Positions 16,796-27,179 of a DNA stretch of 61,811 nt are shown here, piece by piece. The DNA lies in NCBI GenBank assembly GCA_018817915.1, contig JAHISX010000004.1, positions 1 through 61,811 on the forward strand. Direction: 5' to 3'. Below the pieces are notes generated by a model. That model ran no database searches. It saw only the letters and a program-made list of their open reading frames with translations, and had not been told where the DNA came from. Position 1 is the stretch's first letter. Each line of letters opens with the position of its first letter. The position numbers and the translations under genes are program-made. Source of the DNA: Bacillota bacterium (GTDB lineage: Bacteria; Bacillota_I; Bacilli_A; Acholeplasmatales; Acholeplasmataceae).

Positions 16796-18106
16796 TTATG
16801 GTTTTACTACTGTTGTTGCATCAAGTGATATGCTTGTTTGAGCATAAATCATACCTGTAATCGATGATCCTGTATTCATACTAACATTTGTCATTGATAT
16901 GATGACACCTTGGAATTCTGCGCCAGCTTCTATTGCAACTGTACCAGCAACTACCCAGAAAATATTTTCAGGTAATATACCTCCAGTTAAGGTTACTTTG
17001 ACGTTAGCTGCCATGTTTAATGTGCCAGCAATTTGAAAGATAAATACGTCAGTTGAACTACCATCTAATGTTAAATCTGTGCTGATTAAAACATCATTAC
17101 TCCACATATAAACTGCACTTGTGAGTGTTTTACCACTTAAATCACCTGTATAAAGTTGAGTGTAATCAGCTGTTCTACTAGCTCCATCATTGTATGCGAT
17201 CATAACATCAGCTATTGCTGTTGTTAAATATGTTGGTGTATCAACTGCATAATCAGAAGCAAAGATTTGTCCTGTAACGAGTGATGAAGTTGAAAATTCA
17301 TTTCCGCTATCCATGATTAATCCGAATCCTGTAATATAGGTTGCTGAAACTGGGCTGACTCCGATATTACCTGTAACTGAAGTAGTTCCTGTTGTTGCTA
17401 CACCAGTCTTAGATAGAATAACAAAATCATCTGCAACTCCTAAATCAATTGCTTCAACAACTTTCGTTCCATTAAGCTTACTATCGTTAAATGCTTGTGT
17501 TGCTATAGCGAGTGTGTCAACTGCATCTGTAACTTCAGTATCTGTAAGTGGTGCTTCAGACAACGTGAGTTGTGCAGCTGCAATTGCAGTTGTGTATGTT
17601 GTTTGATCTGCTACCATGACCCATTGAACTGATGGAACAAATTGATTGGCAAGTGTTCCAGTCATAGTTTCATTCAAATTAACATTTGCTGCTGATATAG
17701 CTTCTGCTAATGGTGCACTATTATCTGTAACTTGGTTACTGATTGTAATGACTTTTTCAGCATTTAATGTTGAAGTACTTTGTGAAACGACTTTAACAGT
17801 AACCGTTCCGTTAGCAACAGCTGATAAAACGCCGTCTTGACTAATAATTGCAGAACCAGTACCATCGGTCACTGACCATGTGACAAGTTTATTTGTTGCA
17901 TCAGTAGGTGTGAGGGTTGTTGTTAATTGAAGCGTGCCCCCGTGTGTGGTAATTGTTGTTGCATCACCAGCACTTTGAATTGTAATCCCTGTGACGGGAA
18001 TAGAATTATCTGCGTCTTCAGTACATCCCATGATTGCAAAAAGCAATCCAATGGATAGTATGAGTGTTAGAATTTTCGATATTTTAAATCTTCTAAAAGT
18101 ATTCAT
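16796..18106 (-). CDS. DUF3494 (ice-binding-like) surface lipoprotein with Big_2 domain
   Basis: The 436-residue protein has a signal peptide with lipobox AIMGC (Cys28). A bacterial Ig-like group 2 domain (about 36-125) with VTGITIQ and VTWSV follows. A helical FIVAR-like segment (about 130-215) with AIAAAQLTLSEAPLTDTEV comes next. A beta-solenoid domain of the DUF3494 family (about 218-436) carries GDLSGKTLTSAVYMW, VFIFQIAGTLNMAANV and NIFWVVAGTVAIEAGA. Many proteins of this family bind ice, but others are adhesins of unknown ligand, so antifreeze activity is not proven here. I chose the ATG at 18106 because AGGAGA lies 9 nt upstream. The gene is monocistronic. Confidence 0.88.
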   Translation of the reverse strand: MNTFRRFKISKILTLILSIGLLFAIMGCTEDADNSIPVTGITIQSAGDATTITTHGGTLQLTTTLTPTDATNKLVTWSVTDGTGSAIISQDGVLSAVANGTVTVKVVSQSTSTLNAEKVITISNQVTDNSAPLAEAISAANVNLNETMTGTLANQFVPSVQWVMVADQTTYTTAIAAAQLTLSEAPLTDTEVTDAVDTLAIATQAFNDSKLNGTKVVEAIDLGVADDFVILSKTGVATTGTTSVTGNIGVSPVSATYITGFGLIMDSGNEFSTSSLVTGQIFASDYAVDTPTYLTTAIADVMIAYNDGASRTADYTQLYTGDLSGKTLTSAVYMWSNDVLISTDLTLDGSSTDVFIFQIAGTLNMAANVKVTLTGGILPENIFWVVAGTVAIEAGAEFQGVIISMTNVSMNTGSSITGMIYAQTSISLDATTVVKP

Positions 18107-18250
18107 ATAATATTTCTCCTTTGTGAACAATTATGAAAATAGTGTCTTTTGTATGTCCGTGTTTACTTTAACATGTATTTAATGATAAATGACAATCATA
18201 CCAAATGTGTTTTATTTCACTTAATAGAAAATATGTTTATATCTGTCCCT

Positions 18251-18281
18251 TTTTAAAAAAAAAGTAGTCGGTTGACTACTT
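18251..18281 (-). terminator. Terminator of the rpmH-rnpA-yidC-jag block
   Basis: On the minus strand AAGTAGTC pairs with GACTACTT (18281-18262), followed by a run of T. The hairpin includes the jag stop codon (18278-18276). Confidence 0.9.
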
Positions 18282-18896
18282 CTTAGGTTTAATAACTAAA
18301 GCTCTATGTTCGCCTTCACCTTCTGATTCGGTAACAACATCTCTCCACTCACTTAATTTTGTATGAACGATGCGACGATCATACGCGTTCATTGGGTCTA
18401 ATTTAACAGCGATTCTAGTTTGAGCAACTTCTTTAGCAGTTTTAGTAGCTAATATTTCAAGTTGCTTTCTGCGATTTTCATGATAGTTTCCAATATCAAG
18501 TGAAACGATCAAATGTCCATCAACGAATGTATTTAGATAATTGCGAAGCATGAATTGTAGGCTTAGAAGTGTTCTCCCTTCACGGCCAATCAATAATGCA
18601 TTCTCATCGCTTTCTACATGAAAATGAATTTCTTCAGCTTCAGAAAGTGTTCTAACTTCCATTCTTGTTTTAACTTCCATAGTCTTAAGAATATTTTCCA
18701 AATAGACTTTGCCTTCAACAGCTAAATTAATATTTGGTGTAGCCTCATAAACTGCAGCAGTTCCAATACCTAAAAAGCTTTTCTTTTCTTTAAGTACCGT
18801 TAATTTAATCTTTTCTTTTTGTATTCTTAATAATTCAACAGCTTGCTTTTCAGCATCTTGCTGAGATTTTGCTTCAAATTCTACTCTTTTTAACAT
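18276..18896 (-). CDS. khpB: RNA-binding protein KhpB/Jag
   Basis: The 206-residue cytoplasmic protein has a Jag-N domain (about 1-50, with KEKKSFLGIGTAAVYE), a KH domain with GREGR in the GxxG position, and a C-terminal R3H domain with AYDRRIVHTKL. In walled Firmicutes it acts with KhpA on RNAs linked to cell envelope and division; in a wall-less cell the targets are unknown. I chose the ATG at 18896, placed 6 nt after GGGGTGA; TTG at 18902 would be too close. It follows yidC, the usual neighbour. Confidence 0.93.
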   Translation of the reverse strand: MLKRVEFEAKSQQDAEKQAVELLRIQKEKIKLTVLKEKKSFLGIGTAAVYEATPNINLAVEGKVYLENILKTMEVKTRMEVRTLSEAEEIHFHVESDENALLIGREGRTLLSLQFMLRNYLNTFVDGHLIVSLDIGNYHENRRKQLEILATKTAKEVAQTRIAVKLDPMNAYDRRIVHTKLSEWRDVVTESEGEGEHRALVIKPKK

Positions 18897-18902
18897 ATTC
18901 AA

Positions 18903-20318
18903 TCACCCCATTAATTGTTTTTGTTGCAATTGTTCGTGTTTTTTCTCATTTAGTCTTCTATTGATTAGTGTTTGTCCTAAAGAATAAATATTACCAAATA
19001 TCCAATACAATGCTAAGGCGTTACTTTGATATGATGCAAATGCCATCATAATAACCATGAAGTAACTGACAAATTTCATTGTTTTTTCTGTTTGTGCAGC
19101 AGTAGCATTTGGATTATGAGAAACTGTCTTCTTAGCGTAACTAGGTTTCTTCATTGAAATCTTTTGAAGAAGGAACATCGTTGCACCAACTAAACCAGCT
19201 AAAACCATCCCAATGAGACCATCTTGTCTATTTGCTAGATTAATACCCATGAAATTTGTATTAATAACACTATCGGTATACATACCACCTTCGACTGTAA
19301 TACGTCTAACAACGTTATACATCGCAATAAAGATTGGCATTTGCAGGAATGGGAGTAAACAACCGAAAACATTAATACCATGTTTTTTATAAATCTGCAT
19401 CATTTCCATTTGCATCATTTGCTGTGATTGTGGGTCTTTTCTTGTAGCATATTTAGCTTGGACACGTTGCATATCAGGTTGAGCAACACTCATCTTAATC
19501 GATAAGTCATTACTCTTAGCGTAAATTGGCCAAGCAATTGAACGTACAACAATGGTTGTAAATAAAATTGCTAATGCGAATGACCCACCAAAGAATGTCC
19601 CAAAGAAATTCATAACAAATGCAACTGGAATAATTAAAATCTTATCAAAGAAACTTGCATCTGCTGATGAAATAGGATTTTCTCCTCCAGCAACATAGAC
19701 AGTAAATTCTTTAGTAAGTCCATCAGTTGAAGTATATATAACTGGATAACTAACGTTTTCTTTAAAACCATTTGCATCAACTGGATCATAATTATAATCA
19801 TTAAATTGATCAGCAACATCTTGACCAAGGTAGGTTGTGACATCACCATCACGTTGAACTTCATATACCATTAGACCCGTTGGATCAAATGTTCCACCTT
19901 TTTGATTTAACACATTATCTTTCTCATAGCGAAAAGCAATCATGACAACATCATTTGCATCGCCTACTAATACATCTGGTTTAACATAGATTTGAAAACT
20001 TGCTTCAATACCACCAACATCAAATGTATAAGTGCGCACGCCATCAACTTCAACCATTTGAGTTGGTAAAGAACCTTCATAATCAACTAAAGTTCCAACA
20101 CCAGCTTCTGTTAAAGTCCAATATGATAAACCTGCATCACCTTTGAATAGGATGCTGTCTCCTTCATCAGAAGAGAAAACTAATTTGTCAAAAACGACTG
20201 AGTCACCAATAGGATTGTTGACAGAAATAACTGCAACAGGGTCTTCTTTGGATCCACATGCAGACAAACTGAAGACAAGCATTATGATTAAACCAATAAA
20301 AAATAATCTCTTATTCAT
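18903..20318 (-). CDS. yidC: Membrane protein insertase YidC, lipoprotein type with large ectodomain
   Basis: The 471-residue protein inserts and folds membrane proteins. A signal peptide ends in SLSAC (Cys21). The conserved core begins near residue 225 and contains the hydrophilic-groove Arg in TTIVVRSIAWP, LLPFLQMPIFIAMYNVV and ALALYWIFGNIYS. About 200 residues of extracytoplasmic domain lie between the lipid anchor and the first core helix, whereas Gram-positive YidC proteins usually have only a few tens there. I chose the ATG at 20318 (SD GGAGAG); it overlaps the rnpA stop by 8 nt. Confidence 0.95.
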   Translation of the reverse strand: MNKRLFFIGLIIMLVFSLSACGSKEDPVAVISVNNPIGDSVVFDKLVFSSDEGDSILFKGDAGLSYWTLTEAGVGTLVDYEGSLPTQMVEVDGVRTYTFDVGGIEASFQIYVKPDVLVGDANDVVMIAFRYEKDNVLNQKGGTFDPTGLMVYEVQRDGDVTTYLGQDVADQFNDYNYDPVDANGFKENVSYPVIYTSTDGLTKEFTVYVAGGENPISSADASFFDKILIIPVAFVMNFFGTFFGGSFALAILFTTIVVRSIAWPIYAKSNDLSIKMSVAQPDMQRVQAKYATRKDPQSQQMMQMEMMQIYKKHGINVFGCLLPFLQMPIFIAMYNVVRRITVEGGMYTDSVINTNFMGINLANRQDGLIGMVLAGLVGATMFLLQKISMKKPSYAKKTVSHNPNATAAQTEKTMKFVSYFMVIMMAFASYQSNALALYWIFGNIYSLGQTLINRRLNEKKHEQLQQKQLMG

Positions 20319-20661
20319 TTGCACTCTCCATTAATTTTGATTTTTTAAATAGGATAATCAGCTTATCCATCATCTCTTGATATGACAAGTCATGAACAAG
20401 TGGTTTAACAACAACCACAAACAATTTATTTTTTATAAATTGAGTGCTCATTTCACTCACAATCATTCTAATTCTTCTCTTTGCTAAATTTCTTGCTACT
20501 GCATTTCCATATTTCTTCCCTATAGAAAGCGCAAAACGAAAATGATCTCCACTTGAATCTTCTGATTGATAGATTGCAAAATAACTGTCACTTTTAACTC
20601 TTTTCACTTTAAAAATCGCATCGATTTCGCTACTTTTCTTTATGCGATATCTCTTGTTCAT
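20311..20661 (-). CDS. rnpA: Ribonuclease P protein component
   Basis: The 116-residue basic protein is the protein subunit of RNase P, which trims tRNA 5' ends. It starts MNKRYRIKKSSEIDAIFK and carries the RNR-like motif RNLAKRRIRMIV. I chose the ATG at 20661 because the family starts with (K/N)KRYRIKK; an in-frame TTG at 20685 lies inside the upstream terminator stem. No SD is visible: the six bases before the ATG follow directly on the T-run of a strong hairpin, so the start is unusual. Confidence 0.92.
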   Translation of the reverse strand: MNKRYRIKKSSEIDAIFKVKRVKSDSYFAIYQSEDSSGDHFRFALSIGKKYGNAVARNLAKRRIRMIVSEMSTQFIKNKLFVVVVKPLVHDLSYQEMMDKLIILFKKSKLMESANE

Positions 20662-20667
20662 AGTTTT

Positions 20668-20721
20668 AAAAAAAGGACTACTCAAAAATAACGTGAAGTT
20701 ATTATTTTAACGAGTAGTCCT
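20668..20721 (-). terminator. Terminator/attenuator between rpmH and rnpA
   Basis: On the minus strand AGGACTACTC (20721-20712) pairs perfectly with GAGTAGTCCT (20683-20674). Inner pairing of AATAAC with GTTATT extends the stem, and seven T follow. It should stop most rpmH transcripts, and rnpA begins 6 nt after the T-run. Confidence 0.9.
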
Positions 20722-20742
20722 AGTGTTTTAAAATAATTTAAA

Positions 20743-20877
20743 TTATACAGTTAACTCTGCGCGGCCTTTCAATCTGCGACGAGCAAGTACGCGTCTACCA
20801 CCAGCAGTTGCCATTCTAGCTCTGAATCCATGTGTCTTTTGACGTTTGAGCTTACTTGGTTGATATGTTCTTTTCAC
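20743..20877 (-). CDS. rpmH: 50S ribosomal protein L34
   Basis: The 44-residue basic protein has the full L34 pattern: [20 protein letters not shown], then [12 protein letters not shown]. The start is GTG at 20877, fixed by family length and by AAAGGTGG upstream; a longer frame from 20943 is spurious. It is the first gene of the leftward origin-flanking block. Confidence 0.97.
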   Translation of the reverse strand: MKRTYQPSKLKRQKTHGFRARMATAGGRRVLARRRLKGRAELTV

Positions 20878-20914
20878 AAATAAAACCACCTTTCTTGCGA
20901 AACCATGCTTAATC

Positions 20915-20943
20915 ATTATATAAAAAGACCCTATTTTTGTCAA
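20915..20943 (-). promoter_or_regulatory. Consensus promoter of rpmH
   Basis: On the minus strand TTGACA (20943-20938), 17 bp and TATAAT (20920-20915) match consensus exactly, about 30 bp before the GTG. Confidence 0.9.
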
Positions 20944-21260
20944 CCTTAATCATTCTTTTTCTCTTATTTTTTTTTCTTTTGCAATTATTCTTTAAATGTC
21001 ATTAATTTTCATTTCATTTTCATTCTCAATAATCTATACCTTTTGTGGGAAACTTATACACATTTTTTTGTGTTTGTGGAAAAAGGGAGAAAGTAGATAA
21101 ATCTCTTTGTTACGCAAATTATATAGTTATTTTATACACATTCTTTCCACATTTTACAAAAGTGGGTTTAAAGTTATCCACAAATAATGTTGATAAGTTT
21201 TTATTATATATAATGGCATCTGTGTTATCCTATTCACACAAGAATTAAGGGGAAATTTAA
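20944..21260. other. Replication origin region (rpmH-dnaA intergenic) with DnaA boxes
   Basis: The 317-bp AT-rich gap between the divergent rpmH and dnaA genes holds no gene. A perfect DnaA box TTATCCACA lies at 21174-21182. Near-matches TTATACACA lie at 21054-21062 and 21132-21140, CTTTCCACA at 21143-21151, and an inverted TTTTCCACA at 21083-21075. A pure A/T stretch near 21198-21214 could be the unwinding element. With another perfect box after dnaA this is the standard Firmicute/Mollicute oriC layout. No clear dnaA promoter was resolved. Confidence 0.85.
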
Positions 21261-22625
21261 ATGAACATCTATGATCAATTGTGGCAAAAAATACTAAACG
21301 ATTTAGAACTAACATTCAGTGAAGAAACCTTTGCTGATGTTTTTGAGCCTTTAAAATCGACGCACAAGTATTCAAATGGCCATATTTATGTACTTGTTCC
21401 AAGTGAATTTATTAAAAATCGTATCAATCGACTCTATTTATCTAAAATAAATGAACTTGCTCTAAAATACCATCATGAACCTATTCGATTTAAATTTGTT
21501 GTTGAATCTGAGCTTGTACCTGAAGAAACATTAATAAGCCCTGAAAGAAACTTAGGTTTGAAGTATCGTCCTGGTAATTTGAATGCAACATATACTTTTG
21601 ATAACTTTGTTGTTGGTAAAAGTAACATGTTTGCTTTTAGAATGGCAATGAAGGTTGCTGATCAACCAGGTGCTGTAGCAAATCCATTATACATCTTTGG
21701 TGATGTCGGATTGGGTAAAACCCACTTAATGCAAGCAATTGGTAACTATATTCTCGATGAAGATATCAATCAAAAGGTTCTATATGTTAAAGCTGATGGA
21801 TTTATTGAAGATTTCGCTAACCTCTTAAAGAGAGAACGTATGGAAGATTTTAACGCTAAGTATCGTGAGATAGATATATTATTGGTAGATGATATCCAAA
21901 TTATGGGTGGTGCTACTAAAACACAGATGGAATTCTTTAAATTATTCGATTATTTATATCAACAAAATAAACAAATTATTATTACTAGTGATAAACCAGC
22001 ATCTGAATTAAAAAATATCATGACACGCTTAACATCTAGATTTGAAGTTGGTTTAACTGTAGATATTCAAGTGCCTGATTTAGAGCATAGAATTGAAATT
22101 CTTAAAAGAAAGCTCGCTACAGAGTCCTCTGATATCCATGATATACCAAATGATGTGTTAGAATTTATTGCTTCATCTTTTGTAACCAACATCAGAGAGC
22201 TTGAAGGTGCCCTTAAACGTGTTCTATTCTATTGTTTGACAAACAACCTTGATTTGACAGTTGAATCCGTTAATGAGGCTCTAGAACCTTTATTAAAGAC
22301 GAAACGTAAGAGTGATTCTCTCAATGAGAATAATTATGATAAGATACAAAGCATCGTCAGTGATTTTTATGGTATTTCATTAGAAGATTTAATTGGTAAA
22401 AAGAGACATTCAAAATATATATTACCTCGACATATTGCAATGTATTTAATAAAATCAAGATATAATATACCTTATAAAACAATAGGTACACTATTTGGAG
22501 ATCGTGATCATTCTACTGTTTTAGCTGCTTGTGAAAAAATCGATAACGATGTTAAACAAGATCCTACAATGAAACTTGCCGTCGAAACAATTATCAAAAA
22601 AATAGACAGTTTTAATAAAAATTAA
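21261..22625 (+). CDS. dnaA: Chromosomal replication initiator protein DnaA
   Basis: The 454-residue AAA+ protein binds DnaA boxes and opens the origin. It has an N-terminal domain (about 1-85), a short linker, the AAA+ core with Walker A GDVGLGKT (147-154) and Walker B DILLVDDIQ (205-213), and a C-terminal DNA-binding domain with GDRDHSTVLAACEKI. SD AAGGGGAA precedes the ATG. It lies beside oriC and upstream of dnaN. Confidence 0.98.
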   Translation: MNIYDQLWQKILNDLELTFSEETFADVFEPLKSTHKYSNGHIYVLVPSEFIKNRINRLYLSKINELALKYHHEPIRFKFVVESELVPEETLISPERNLGLKYRPGNLNATYTFDNFVVGKSNMFAFRMAMKVADQPGAVANPLYIFGDVGLGKTHLMQAIGNYILDEDINQKVLYVKADGFIEDFANLLKRERMEDFNAKYREIDILLVDDIQIMGGATKTQMEFFKLFDYLYQQNKQIIITSDKPASELKNIMTRLTSRFEVGLTVDIQVPDLEHRIEILKRKLATESSDIHDIPNDVLEFIASSFVTNIRELEGALKRVLFYCLTNNLDLTVESVNEALEPLLKTKRKSDSLNENNYDKIQSIVSDFYGISLEDLIGKKRHSKYILPRHIAMYLIKSRYNIPYKTIGTLFGDRDHSTVLAACEKIDNDVKQDPTMKLAVETIIKKIDSFNKN

Positions 22626-22756
22626 GTGTTTATAAAATGTTGGAAACATGATATAATAATAGCAGTACAAAGCCTTTCTGAGTTTTATCCACAAACCCAC
22701 AATTGTAACAACAATAAATAAAGATTTAAACTAAATAAATAAAAGGAGCTACCGCT
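22626..22756 (+). promoter_or_regulatory. dnaA-dnaN spacer with DnaA box and dnaN promoter
   Basis: A perfect TTATCCACA box lies at 22685-22693. An extended -10, TGATATAAT (22649-22657), with a weak -35 TTTATA, probably drives dnaN. SD AAGGAG precedes the dnaN start. The box downstream of the -10 would allow control by DnaA. Confidence 0.7.
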
Positions 22757-23887
22757 ATGATTTTCAGTATCGATCGAGACATCTTACTTAACCAATTACT
22801 TATCATTCAAAAAGGATTACCAAATAAAACACCACTACCAATTCTATATGCAATTAAATTTGAAGTCCATGAAGATCACATGTTATTAACTTCAAGTAAT
22901 ACAGATGTTGCAATCCAAGTTCTGATTGATGACCATTCATTAAGCATTAAAGAACCTGGTAAAGTTGCTATCCCTGGTCGTTATTTAATTGAGATTATGA
23001 GAAAAATTACTTCTCAACGTGCTGAGTTTGCGCTAATTGAAGATAAACTTATTGTGATTAAAGCAGATCGTTCAGAATTTAAACTTCGTTTAATGGATGT
23101 AGAAGATTATCCAGAAATAGATTTTTTAGATTTAGATGATCCAATCGTTTTAGATAGTCAATTGATCAAAACCATCATTAAAGAAACTAATTTTGCTACT
23201 GCAACTAGTGAAAAAAGACCTATTTTAACAGGTGTTAATTTTAAATATCACGACAATCATTTATACTGTGTTGCAACAGATAGTTATCGTTTAAGTCAAA
23301 AAAATGTTAAATTAAGAACTCATAGCAAGATGTTTGATATTGTCATTCCAAGCAAGAGCCTTGATGAATTAAATAAAATTTTAGACAACATTAGTGATGA
23401 TGTTGAATTATATATCAATCCAAATAAAGTTTTATTTAAGATGAATAAAATCTTATTTCAAACAAGACTTTTAGAAGGTACTTATCCAGATACAATGCGT
23501 ATTATTCCAACAGAATTTCCAGTTGTTATTCCATTTAACAAAGAGGAATTATTAGCAGCTGTTGAACGTGTTTCGTTGCTATCTCCAAGAGATCGCGAAA
23601 CAAATTATAATATCATTAAATTAAATTTACGTCCTGATTTTGTTGTTGAAATGAGTTCAACAAATAATGAAGTTGGGGATGCATTAGAAGAAATTATCCC
23701 CTCATCTGATGTTGTTGGGCCTCCAATTAAGATTGCATTTAGTTCAAGATATTTAGTAGAATCTCTAAAATCATTTAGTTCAAGTGAAGTTCTAATTCAA
23801 TTTGCTGGCGAAGTAAAACCATTTGTAATTAAAGGAAATTTGGATCAAGATCTACTACATCTTATTTTACCGGTTCGTATTGACTAG
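22757..23887 (+). CDS. dnaN: DNA polymerase III beta subunit (sliding clamp)
   Basis: The 376-residue protein has the three-fold repeated clamp domain. It includes VAIPGRYLIEIMRKI, the segment around ATSEKRPILTGVNF and the C-terminal PFVIKGNLDQDLLHLILPVR, which forms the partner-binding pocket of the family. It forms the ring that tethers the replicative polymerase. It lies between dnaA and the S4-recF pair and ends at a terminator. Confidence 0.98.
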   Translation: MIFSIDRDILLNQLLIIQKGLPNKTPLPILYAIKFEVHEDHMLLTSSNTDVAIQVLIDDHSLSIKEPGKVAIPGRYLIEIMRKITSQRAEFALIEDKLIVIKADRSEFKLRLMDVEDYPEIDFLDLDDPIVLDSQLIKTIIKETNFATATSEKRPILTGVNFKYHDNHLYCVATDSYRLSQKNVKLRTHSKMFDIVIPSKSLDELNKILDNISDDVELYINPNKVLFKMNKILFQTRLLEGTYPDTMRIIPTEFPVVIPFNKEELLAAVERVSLLSPRDRETNYNIIKLNLRPDFVVEMSSTNNEVGDALEEIIPSSDVVGPPIKIAFSSRYLVESLKSFSSSEVLIQFAGEVKPFVIKGNLDQDLLHLILPVRID

Positions 23888-23898
23888 TTAAATCTAAC

Positions 23899-23929
23899 AG
23901 CCTTAATTTCTAATTTAAGGCTTTTTTTT
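23899..23929 (+). terminator. Terminator of dnaN
   Basis: AGCCTTAA (23899-23906) pairs with TTAAGGCT (23915-23922), and a run of T follows. Confidence 0.92.
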
Positions 23930-23997
23930 ATGCCTACTTTCAATAGATGTTTTATCTTAAAAAAAACACGAAAAAAGGATGTTTTTTGCTTATATTA

Positions 23998-24006
23998 TGA
24001 TATAAT
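23998..24006 (+). promoter_or_regulatory. Extended -10 promoter of yaaA-recF
   Basis: TGATATAAT lies 26 bp before the yaaA start. No good -35 is seen, as is usual for extended -10 promoters. Confidence 0.5.
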
Positions 24007-24031
24007 ATAAAAGGATACAGAGGGTAAGCGA

Positions 24032-24259
24032 ATGAATAAATTCAAAATTAATACAGATTTTATCACTTTAGGACAATTTTTAAAAGCAACCGATCATATT
24101 GGTTCCGGAGGAGAAGCCAAGTTTTTTTTATTTGAAAACGAGGTTTTAGTCAATGGTGAAAAAAGGACTGAACGTGGAAAAAAATTATTTCATGGTGATA
24201 AAGTTTTTGTAGAAAATAAAGAATACTTCATTATATATGATTCAAAAGCTAACGCTTAA
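24032..24259 (+). CDS. yaaA: S4-domain RNA-binding protein YaaA (RlbA-like)
   Basis: The 75-residue protein is one S4 domain, with ITLGQFLKATDHIGSGGEAK and VLVNGEKRTERGKKL. The dnaN-yaaA-recF order is conserved in Firmicutes. In B. subtilis it has been linked to ribosome maturation; its RNA target here is unknown. Its last 23 nt overlap recF. Confidence 0.9.
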   Translation: MNKFKINTDFITLGQFLKATDHIGSGGEAKFFLFENEVLVNGEKRTERGKKLFHGDKVFVENKEYFIIYDSKANA

Positions 24260-25265
24260 AAATTTTAGAAATCATGAGTTTCTAGAAATAGAGTTCAAAA
24301 AACCTTTTGTTTATATCCACGGTGACAACGGAACAGGAAAAACAAGTATCTTAGAGAGTATCTACTTCTGTGCAACGACTAAATCTCACCGAACAAACGA
24401 AGAAAGAGAATTAATAAAAAGAAATGAACAGTTCACTCAAGTCAAAATTGTTACTGATGAAAACAAATATGATTTAGTTTTATCTAAACATGGGAAAAGA
24501 GCTTCAGTTGATGGTATCGAAAAAAGAAAGATCAGTGATTTTATCGGCCATTTAAGGGTAGTTATGTTTGCTCCAGAAGATCTAGATTTAATTAAAGGCT
24601 CACCGTTAAATCGAAGACAATTTCTTGATTTAGAATGGATGCAACTGAGTAAAGGATATTTAAAGCAATTAAATACCTATAAAAACGTATTAAAGCAACG
24701 CAATAGTTTACTCAAAAAAATAGGTATTGATGATGACTTTACATTTTTGGATATATTAGGAGATCAACTTTTTGAATCTGGTATTGAGATGATTCAACAA
24801 CGTAGCGCGTTTATTGATGAAATGAACCGATATTTATTAGAAATTTACCCTTTATTTAGTAATCACCAGGTCAAAATAGTTTATAAACCTGATGTTGATG
24901 AAAAAGCATTTAGAAATCACTTACAAAAACAGCAAAAGCAAGATATTATCTATCAAAACACACTTGCTGGACCTCACAGAGATGATTTCTATATCGATTT
25001 TAACGGGTTTGATGCCAAGAGTTATGCATCACAGGGTGAGCAGCGATTAATCGTTGTAGCGTTAAAATTAGCGCTTCTAAAGCTAATTGAGAACAAAACC
25101 AACAAGCAAGTTGTCTTGTTGTTAGATGATGTCTTAAGTGAACTTGATCTAGATAAGCAAAAGCTTTTCTTAAATCACTTACCTAAAGGACACCAAATAT
25201 TAATGAACAGTGCACAACCTATAGATGGTGAGCACATCCAGATGATACATTTGAAAAAGGAGTAG
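24237..25265 (+). CDS. recF: DNA repair and replication protein RecF
   Basis: The 342-residue SMC-like ATPase loads RecA at single-stranded gaps. Walker A is HGDNGTGKTSILE near the N-terminus, the signature region is SQGEQRLIVVALKLALLK, and Walker B is VVLLLDDVLSELDLDKQ. The ATG lies 23 nt inside yaaA with no clear SD, so translation is probably coupled. gyrB starts 3 nt after the stop. Confidence 0.97.
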   Translation: MIQKLTLKNFRNHEFLEIEFKKPFVYIHGDNGTGKTSILESIYFCATTKSHRTNEERELIKRNEQFTQVKIVTDENKYDLVLSKHGKRASVDGIEKRKISDFIGHLRVVMFAPEDLDLIKGSPLNRRQFLDLEWMQLSKGYLKQLNTYKNVLKQRNSLLKKIGIDDDFTFLDILGDQLFESGIEMIQQRSAFIDEMNRYLLEIYPLFSNHQVKIVYKPDVDEKAFRNHLQKQQKQDIIYQNTLAGPHRDDFYIDFNGFDAKSYASQGEQRLIVVALKLALLKLIENKTNKQVVLLLDDVLSELDLDKQKLFLNHLPKGHQILMNSAQPIDGEHIQMIHLKKE

Positions 25266-27164
<1,899 letters not shown>

Positions 27165-27179
27165 GAAGGGAGAATAAAG

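Noticed and set aside
21045-21248. 67-codon frame inside the rpmH-dnaA gap
   Set aside because: It spans the DnaA boxes and AT-rich unwinding region; its composition is that of the origin and no SD precedes it.
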